A DNA stretch of 64,000 nucleotides from Mytilus galloprovincialis (Eukaryota > Mollusca > Bivalvia > Mytilida > Mytilidae): positions 75,789,410 through 75,853,409 of the forward strand of contig NC_134839.1 in assembly GCF_965363235.1 (NCBI RefSeq), written 5' to 3'. Position numbers and translations under genes: made by a program. How positions within the stretch are numbered: the first letter of the stretch is position 1; the number at the start of each line of letters is the position of its first letter. Positions 56,345 to 64,000 of the stretch are shown here, piece after piece. The notes beneath the pieces are model-generated. The model had not been told where the DNA came from. It ran no database searches and was given only the letters and a program-made list of their open reading frames with translations.

Positions 56345-58450
56345 CACGGCCGACACTCGGCTAACCGAGAGATTGGTCGGTTAATCTATATTGAGTATGC
56401 GGCTATATCGGCGGTTGGTCTGTTAATCGGGTTGGCTAAAGTCTGTTAATCAGGTGTTATCGAGAAAATCATTAAAAGTTCAGAATGTTTCATTGTGTTA
56501 CTTTTTAAATATATTCTTATCATAAAAATAATTCATGTCTAACAAAATAATTCAATGCACTGAATCCAGTGGCGTAATTATTACTTTTCTAGCTTCGATG
56601 TACGATCTATAAAATGAAAAGGCGGGTTACTCATCAATAAACTTATACACATTTTACACACACAAAATGTACACAAAATGACACGTTGGTTGAATTTACT
56701 TGCATGCAATATTTTGAACATCGTAAAAAGACAGGCATTATGTTTGTTAAAGATATTGATATCATTGTGTGAAAAATCTACACGAAAATCTGTATTTTGG
56801 TGACATAAATCAATCTTTATTTAAAACCTGGTCTGTTAATGGGTCGGATGTTTAAATCCCGGTCTGTTAATTGGTCTATTAAGAGCTATGAATGGCAATA
56901 AAAGTATAATTTTATTGCTATATGGGGTGTTATCGGATCAAATGGGTAGGCTCTATACGGAAACAACACATGAGCAATGAAACATAAAATATACGGAAAC
57001 AACACATGAACAATGGACAATTTAGACAATGGAAATTGAAAATTGATAAAAATGGTTTCAAAAAGTGTAATATTAAGACATTATTAAAGTAATATTAATT
57101 TCATCCAAGAATGGGAAATATATTGGGATGCTAAAATATAAAGAATCTGGACCCTCATGGTATACACAAGAGTCAGGATGGAGAAACAGAATATAGAATA
57201 ATAGATAAGGGCAGTAGAGAGTGATGCATTGCTAAAAAAGAGAGAAAAAATAATAATTGTTTAAGGATACAGACATGAAACACCCATGGGTGTTGAAACA
57301 GTAATGAATCGCAATGTACTCATATTGGTGACAAATGCTAGAAGTTTACATGCGAACAACTGCAGTTCTCCTCTGCACTTATGTAGAAAGGAACTAAACG
57401 GAATAAAATGAATAAAAACTTAAGATAACCAAATGTAGTTGCATTCGCTCGTTTCCATTACTTCTTTAGAATGAGTTGTAAACAATTATATATGATTAAG
57501 TAATAGTAATAGAAGAAAACAACCAATTGGATGATGCTGACGAATTAGGGTTTAACGTCAAGTGACAAATATCATTTGCATATGAGAACGACAACACGTT
57601 ATATGTACCCTGTATTGTATTAGAAAGGCACTTTTAGTCGGATTCGAGAACGTGCTACTTTGAACAGACACAAAAAATTAAGGCTGATTGAAAACGTTAA
57701 TAATAAATGAATTCATGCATATCTCAGCGGCCAATCCATATCACGCTTGTATATTGAACTGACACACCCTTCAAAAAAATGCAAAGAAAGTCAAAATAGA
57801 AATGCTCTTACTAGGAGGATACTGTTTCACCGTATTGTCATTTTTTTTACTCAAGAACATCTCATCCTTAACTTTTTCAATGGGAACATATAAAAGTAGC
57901 AAAACTCAAGTATTGTCGTGGCTAAATAACTCTTAACTGACACAATTTCAATTGTCCAAACCATTAACAGACTTTATTCCCATAATTTTCACTAAAACGT
58001 GGTATTATTCACGTTATATTACAATTATGAAATATTTACTACTGTCAATTTATTTTTTAGAACCAAAGTACTATTTCGTGTCCATTAAATTATATCTAAA
58101 ATTGTTCGTTTCGCCTTTTATTAAACTGAATTGCTATGCGTATAAGCTTAAATTCTACGTACATGCACGACGCCTTTTAGTTTTACTGAAAACTGCGCAG
58201 ACTATGAAATGTTTTTACAGGTGGAAAATGTTCTATGATAGATATCATTTTGTCAGACACTTTTCTTTCTTTAATTTGGTTCTTATAATATGCCAAAAAT
58301 CTGTATATTTAATAGAGTTTAACATAACATTTTGCGTTTTGCTCTTAACAGACGTATAACCAACCCGATTAACAGACCAATCGCCCATATAGCCACATAC
58401 TCAATATAGATTAACCGACCAATCTCTCGGTTAGCCGAATGTCGGTCGTG
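56345..58450. mobile_element. 2.1-kb transposon with about 100-bp TIRs
   Basis: Left CACGGCCGACACTCGGCTAA continues through 'gattggtcggttaatctata' and 'ctgttaatcgggttgg'; the reverse complement occupies 58356-58450 with about ten differences. Two more partial 'ggtctgttaat' motifs lie just inside (about 56460 and about 56830-56880). No transposase: a 135-codon frame (57952-58356) runs into the right TIR, is Phe/Tyr/Leu-rich and looks like AT-rich noise. No clear target duplication. Confidence 0.7.
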
Positions 58451-59130
58451 ATGTAGCAAAATCCGAGTTTGATACACTTGAGCATGCTGAACAAGCGAAG
58501 GTCCTTATATCAACATTGGAATATGAAACAATTTATAGTATTTAAATAACAGAAGTTTTCAAATGATGTGTGGCATCAAAACTTTCAGATCGATGTCAGT
58601 TTGACAAAAACAATGCACTCTTCTATTAAAGCCGGTAATAATGTTCAAACCATTATCACTTGTCAGCTATCCGACAACTTGATCAATTATCAACTTGTTC
58701 TCGCATACCGGACTCTTTCGATGCACTCGGGCTTTTACTTATTCAATAATAAACAGTTGTAAATGTCGTACATAGTAAATAATAGTGCGGGAAAATGTTC
58801 ATTCATGAAATATTTATGAATGAAACTCTGTCTCGCGTAGATTTCTTTTGATTTTCTCTTCAGCCAATGGCCGATCCGCAAAGTATTGTTTGTGATACTT
58901 ATTTTCAACATGAAGTTGAATTCATCTGAATTAATTGTCGGTGAACATTCATTCATTTTTTTTATTCAAGCTGTAATCTTTTCAAAAGAGTAGCAACTTA
59001 AAATATTCAAGAATCAGAATTCGAACACTAGTACTACATTATCTTGGAGCAGAACATTGCGATAATCTGTCTCACTGGAAGTTGAGGCCGACGCCTATGG
59101 AAAGAAGCTATAGCAAGCTATAGCAAACTT
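58451..59130. other. Gene-free stretch
   Basis: Nothing recognisable between the transposon and the tandem duplication. Confidence 0.4.
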
Positions 59131-59138
59131 TCCAAAAA

Positions 59139-59420
59139 CTTCATCAGCAACATTTTATATTGGCAAATTTCCAATGAAGTTATTTACATAAAGTTATTGG
59201 CAAATAAAAATAGAAAATGACATCATAGTCATGTCTGGCAAATGTCCAACATACATTATCTAAAAACATTTTAGATAAGATAAGGAAAAACAGCTTCATC
59301 AGCAACATTTTATATTGTCAAATTTCCAATGAAGTTATTTACATAAAGTTATTGGCAAATAAAAATAGAAAATGACATCATAGTCATGTCTGGCAAATTT
59401 CCAACATATATTATCAACTA
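59139..59420 (+). repeat. 155-bp tandem duplication
   Basis: 'cttcatcagcaacattttat' at 59139 recurs at 59294. The copies match over about 115 bases and diverge in the last about 35. Confidence 0.8.
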
Positions 59421-59459
59421 CTATTCTATACAAAGAAAGATAACTCCAATTGAAAATTA

Positions 59460-60820
59460 ATTGCTATTGCACAATATTGTGCAATTTAATAGATATTTCT
59501 TGCTATTGTGCAATACTGTGCAATTGAAAATTTCTTGCTATTGCACAATACTTGATATGGAATCCTGATTTGGACCAACTTGAAAACTGGGCCCATAATC
59601 AAAAATCAAAGTACATATTTAGATAAAGCATATCAAATAAGCCCAAGAATTTAATTTTTGTTAAAATCAAACTTAGTTTAATTTTGGACCCTTTGGACCT
59701 TAATGTAGACCAATTTGAAAACTGGACCAAAAATTAAGAATCTACATACACAGTTAGATTTGGCATATCAAAGAACCCATTTATTCAATTTTTGATGAAA
59801 TCAAACAAAGTTTAATTTTGGACCCCCATTTGGACCAACTTGAAAACTAGGCCAATAATTAAAAATCTAAGTACATTTTTAAATTCAGCATATCAAAGAA
59901 CCCCAAGGATTCAATTTTTGTTAAAATCAAACTAAGTTTAATTTTGGACCCTTTGGATCTTAATGTAGACCAATTTGAAAACGGGACCAAAATTTAAGAA
60001 TCTACATACATAGTTAGATTCGGCATATCAAAGAACCCCAATTATTCAATTTTTGATGAAATCACACAAAGTTCAATTTTGGACCCTTTGGGCCCCTTAT
60101 TCCTAAACTGTAAGGACCAAAACTTCCAAAATCAAACCCAACCTTCCTTTTATGGTCATAAACCTTGTGTTTAAATTTCATAGATTTCTATTTACTTATA
60201 CTAAAGTTATGGTGCAAAAACCAAAAATAATGCTTATTTGGGCCCCTTTTTGGCCCCTAGTTCATAAACTGTTGTGACCTCAACTCCAAAAATCAATCCC
60301 AACCTTCCTTTTGTGGTCATAAACCTTGTGTTAAAATTTCATTGATTTCTATTTACTTAAACTAAAGTTATTGTGCGAAAACCAAGAATAATGCTTATTT
60401 GGGCCCTTTTTTGGCCCCTAATTCCTAAACTGTTGGAACCAAAACTCCCAAAATCAATCCCAACCTTTCTTTTGTGGTCATAAACCTTATGTCAAAATTT
60501 CATAGATTTCTATTTACTTAAACTAAAGTTATAGTGCGAAAACCAAGAAAATGCTTATTTGGGCCCTTTTTGGCCCCCAATTCCTAAAATGTTGGGACTA
60601 AAACTCCCAAAATCAATCCCAACCTTCCTTTAGTGGTCATAAACCTTGTCTTAAAATTTCATAGATTTCTATTCACTTTTACTAAAGTTAGAGTGCGAAA
60701 ACTAAAAGTATTCGGACGACGACGACGACGCCGCCGACGCCGATGACGACGCAGACGACGACGCCAACGTGATAGCAATATACGACGAAAAATTTTTCAA
60801 ATTTTGCGGTCGTATAAAAA
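59460..60820 (+). repeat. Hairpin-ended repeat with about 115- and 160-bp tandem units
   Basis: First part (59570-60060): units around 'ttttggaccctttggacctt' with about 115-120 bp spacing. Second part: 160-bp units ('ttcctaaactgt' at about 60099, 60258, 60421, 60580). Then a long GACGACGACGCCGCCGACG tract (60716-60765) and the hairpin TATACGAC/GTCGTATA (60779-60816). At the start TTGCACAATATTGTGCAA-type palindromes recur three times. The Asp- or Val-rich frames over the tract are not genes. Confidence 0.75.
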
Positions 60821-60829
60821 CTTATCACT

Positions 60830-63045
60830 GACCAAGTAACCATGAAATTGAGATCACGGTCTGACAGATGAAACCTACCAGACTGATATGTTATTCTTAC
60901 AACCATTCCATTCACCACATATAGTTTAACTAATGCTTATAGTGTCTAAGAAACAAACCTAATCATGTAAATCTAACCCTGATCATAGATATAATAGTCA
61001 TTGGAATTAACCTCTCTTTCCAGGGTCATATCTTCAAAGGACAAGCCAACAAATATTGAGAACTTGCACACATACACAATAGGTATAAAAGTAAATAAAA
61101 CATTTTCTAAGAAATTTATTTATCATAATCTATTCTCCATTATGATGGACTGTGAACTAAACATAAATAAATGATATATCAATTATTGAAACACTGAAAA
61201 AATGCACCATTAATACTATATAGTTATTAAAACCATGTTTCTTTACATTTTTGTGAAATTAACAATGTTTTCATAATGTAAAAAATATCCTATATGTCCA
61301 TTTTCAAGTTCTAAGATCCTTTATCCATTTTTTTAAAGATTTTGCCAAGCAATCCCAATATTATTTACCTCCCTTACATTTTCATTATTTACCTCCCTTA
61401 CATTTTCATTATTTGAAAAAAAAAATTATAATCCTTGCTGATGAATTGTTTCATCATTTTAATGCTGACTTGTCTCAACACATTTTCTCTTAAAAATAGA
61501 TTCACTTATTTTCCAACCATATTAAAATAGTTAAATAAGGTTCCTAAAAGATTGAAGATGTAAAAAAAAAGGTGTATTATGCTTTCTTCATTTTTCGATT
61601 ATTTTAATGAAATCTATATACATGTACTTTCTTGCAAGAAATGTTAAAATTAAGAAAACACTTGTTATTTTTTATATCTATGGTAAACATCCTATATTTT
61701 CTGATTCTAGGAGGTTGTTTTTTTCGTCTACATTGCACAGGTTTTACAGACAAATTATATGTATGTATCCAAACACAATATCTTTTTTAAAAGATTTTTC
61801 ATGTAATAATGATTAATATATCCAACAGAAAAATGGACTTTGATATATTGAAACAGCAACTTCAATGTACAAAAATGTAGTTTCTGAACATTCTCTTAAA
61901 TGAAGTAAGAAAAATTTTGAGCAATGATTAAATTTCAAGAATGTGTATACCATACTTTATGATTCAACATTATGTCTTCGAAAATAATTTCATTTATTTA
62001 CAGCAGAAAAAAAACAGTTTGATGTCTTTATACAGTATTTTGTAAATTACAGCTGTTTAAAATCAAGGTTAATTAGAAGTGATCAATTTCTTGACTGACT
62101 GTCTGAAATTATCTGTGCAACTGTAAACATCATTAAAATGAGTTTCAAAATGTATGATTTAAAAAAAAAATAACCCTGTAAGTTGCATTGGAACTGAAAC
62201 ACCGGCATTGTATCTTAAGATTTGCAGACCTCAATTTCTTTTTGATGGTTGCAAATATACCTTTACTGGATCCAATTACATGTCTCCAATAAACTAAATT
62301 TGTAACAATCAAATTGCAAATTGATGCCCCCGAAATCTTTACATACAATACTGTTATCTCATTATAGTACAATGTTTTAATTAGACTATGAATATAAAGA
62401 CATTCTTAGTCAGTTGTAAATGATAAAATTATATATGCCACATTTTCTGAGGCGAATATATACAAAGTTAATTATTATTTCTTAGTTGAAGGAGTGCAGA
62501 ACAAATACATTTAGCCAAGACATAATTTATACATAACAAATCATGCATATACTTATAAACACTATAAAACAACTGTTTCAATCTTTACAATATTAAATAA
62601 AACTTAAATAAGAAAGATGAAAATAAAATATTAAAGCCATTCAAAACAAGTTACCCGTTGACTTGTGAACAATTCTTTGGTATAACACTACCAGCCTTAA
62701 GGTTTGCTTAGCTCTGTACAAATTGTCTAAAAATTGCAGAACAGTAATATTTGTAAGGTAAAATAAGTTAAAAAAAACTACTGACTAGGTATTTATTGAA
62801 AAGTATGTGGACAGGAAGGGTTTCTTAAAATTTAATGTAGTGATATGTAAATAACACATATCTAAGAGGGCGATAGAGTTGATTGTTACCCCTAGAAAAC
62901 ATTGTCAACTTAGGCTTAGCTATGGGATAAAGTAAACTATATCCCTTATATTAGCCAATCAAAATCCGGTATTTTAACTTGAAGTATAATAAAAGACAAT
63001 GTACAATGTATGATCTAACAATTGATTGTCAAAATATAAACACAA
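60830..63045. other. Gene-free AT-rich stretch
   Basis: No gene seen. A perfect direct repeat 'ttatttacctcccttacatt' sits at about 61362 and 61386. The even AT-rich texture with many A-runs could be a long 3' UTR or an intron. Confidence 0.4.
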
Positions 63046-63049
63046 TGTT

Positions 63050-63170
63050 ATCAATATGTAACAATGTTATTTTATATGTAACAATGTTATTAATATGTAA
63101 CAATGTTATTAATCTGTAACAATGTTTTTAATCTGTAACAATGTTATCAATATATAACAATATTATTAAC
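63050..63170 (+). repeat. 18-bp minisatellite
   Basis: Six to seven units of 'tatgtaacaatgttatta' with small variations. Confidence 0.85.
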
Positions 63171-63767
63171 TATCCCATGTAGAATATTTCTGTTAACCTC
63201 TGGTGTTTGGTATTATTGTAAGTGGATACAAATATCTTTCCAGTTTCATGTTTTTAACATCAAAGCAAGTGTATGCAAGTGTAAACTATAAGACATATTT
63301 TTTTTCTCTCAAAACAACTCATAGATATAAACTGAAGAAAAACAGAAGTTATAACATATATATATACTTAATATTGTTGGAGCATATATGACCATATATA
63401 AAACACAAAACACTTGAACACTCATAAATAATTAAACAAAATTACAACAAACAGACAATAAACTGTTGAGTATTATTATTCTTTAAAAAATCCCTGATTT
63501 GAATGATAACAGTGAAAATAATGTCATGTTAGGTGTTAAAATTACTTCTGAGAGTAAAAGTTCTGTAACATTTCACCTTAAACAAATACTCAGACTAAAA
63601 CATGTATGTAATTATGATTTTTTTTTTATTTCCAATGATTCATATAATTGACCTAAACGTCTTTTAAAACAGCATTATCTCCCTTTAATAAACACTGTAA
63701 TACAGTTTAATTATCTCCCTTTAACACACATTGTAAACTGTGAATACTGTATTATTTGAATATTATA

Positions 63768-63885
63768 GGGTTATTGCACGAATATTGAGAATATTGTCCG
63801 GAGTAGAATTTTATATTGCACGAGCTTGCGAGTGCAATATATGTTCTACGAGGGACAATATTCCCCAATATTCATGCAATAACCC
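63768..63885. mobile_element. 118-bp palindromic repeat (MITE-like)
   Basis: GGGTTATTGCACGAATATTG pairs with CAATATTCATGCAATAACCC, then GTCC/GGAC, and an inner TATATTGCACGAGCTTGCGAGTGCAATATA palindrome, so nearly the whole element folds as one hairpin. No clear duplication of flanking bases beyond a short T/A match. Confidence 0.7.
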
Positions 63886-64000
63886 TTTTATTGTAATTGT
63901 AAAGCAATATAATATTTGAAAGTAAAAATTGGTTTAAGCTAAGATTTTTTCGTTGATGACGTCATGAATTTTGAAGATTTATTGCACTGTTGCAATATAA

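Noticed and set aside
57952..58359. 135-codon frame as a transposase
   Set aside because: No catalytic or DNA-binding motif, AT-driven composition (F/Y/L/I/K), and it runs into the terminal repeat.
1..64000. CRISPR arrays, bacterial operons, rRNA
   Set aside because: Repeat arrays lack spacers of the CRISPR type, there are no ribosome binding sites or operon-like gene spacing, and splice sites, SINEs and LINE relics show animal nuclear DNA.

Overview
The window looks like nuclear DNA of a bivalve mollusc, most likely a mussel (Mytilus or a close relative). This is an inference from the AT-rich, repeat-packed, intron-like sequence and from several dispersed repeat families that I recognise as mussel-like; no species call is possible from the sequence alone. 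Only two intact protein genes can be supported. One is a secreted Arg/Asn/Gln-rich low-complexity protein (2971-4551, minus). The other is a rhodopsin-like seven-transmembrane receptor whose coding sequence lies in one exon (49672-50910, plus). A short ankyrin-type exon (21331-21379, minus) suggests that a host gene runs through the middle.

Nearly everything else is mobile or tandem DNA. 0-19 kb: 5'-truncated retroposed repeats (here called family A and family B), a type I hammerhead ribozyme (6692-6751), two inverted copies of a 21-bp minisatellite element (about 9.06-9.79 and 17.63-18.50 kb), a TA-flanked inverted-repeat transposon (9940-11992), tRNA-derived SINEs and a broken LINE reverse transcriptase.

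21.8-41.3 kb: relics of one gene set, a zinc-finger/P-loop ATPase (minus) and a protein-primed-type DNA polymerase B (plus), of the kind carried by self-synthesising Polinton/adintovirus-like elements. The ATPase gene has been cut twice. One cut is a tandem pair of rolling-circle-like (Helitron-like) elements (22093-29002), the smaller of which carries a terminal-exon-like fragment. The other is a 10.9-kb foldback element (29409-40293) with a perfect 8-bp target duplication, whose two arms are opposed arrays of an about 328-bp monomer (13 and 7 copies). At both cuts the ATPase reading frame lines up again across one copy of the target site, which shows independently that the insertion boundaries are right.

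41.9-46.1 kb is a Russian doll: a Ginger-like integrase element (TIR starting TGTCGTG, 4-bp duplication) contains a CAG..CTG element with a 5-bp duplication, which contains a hairpin-ended repeat, which contains a 161-bp MITE with its own 5-bp duplication. 46.7-48.1 kb is a dead reverse transcriptase with its 3' region. 52-64 kb is mostly hairpin-ended repeats with 160-bp internal tandem units, a 2.1-kb inverted-repeat element (56345-58450), short tandem duplications and a terminal hairpin repeat.

The window therefore reads mainly as a record of successive insertions around two host genes. Long gene-free stretches (4.6-6.6, 18.5-21.3, 48.6-49.6 and 60.8-63 kb) show nothing beyond AT-rich DNA.
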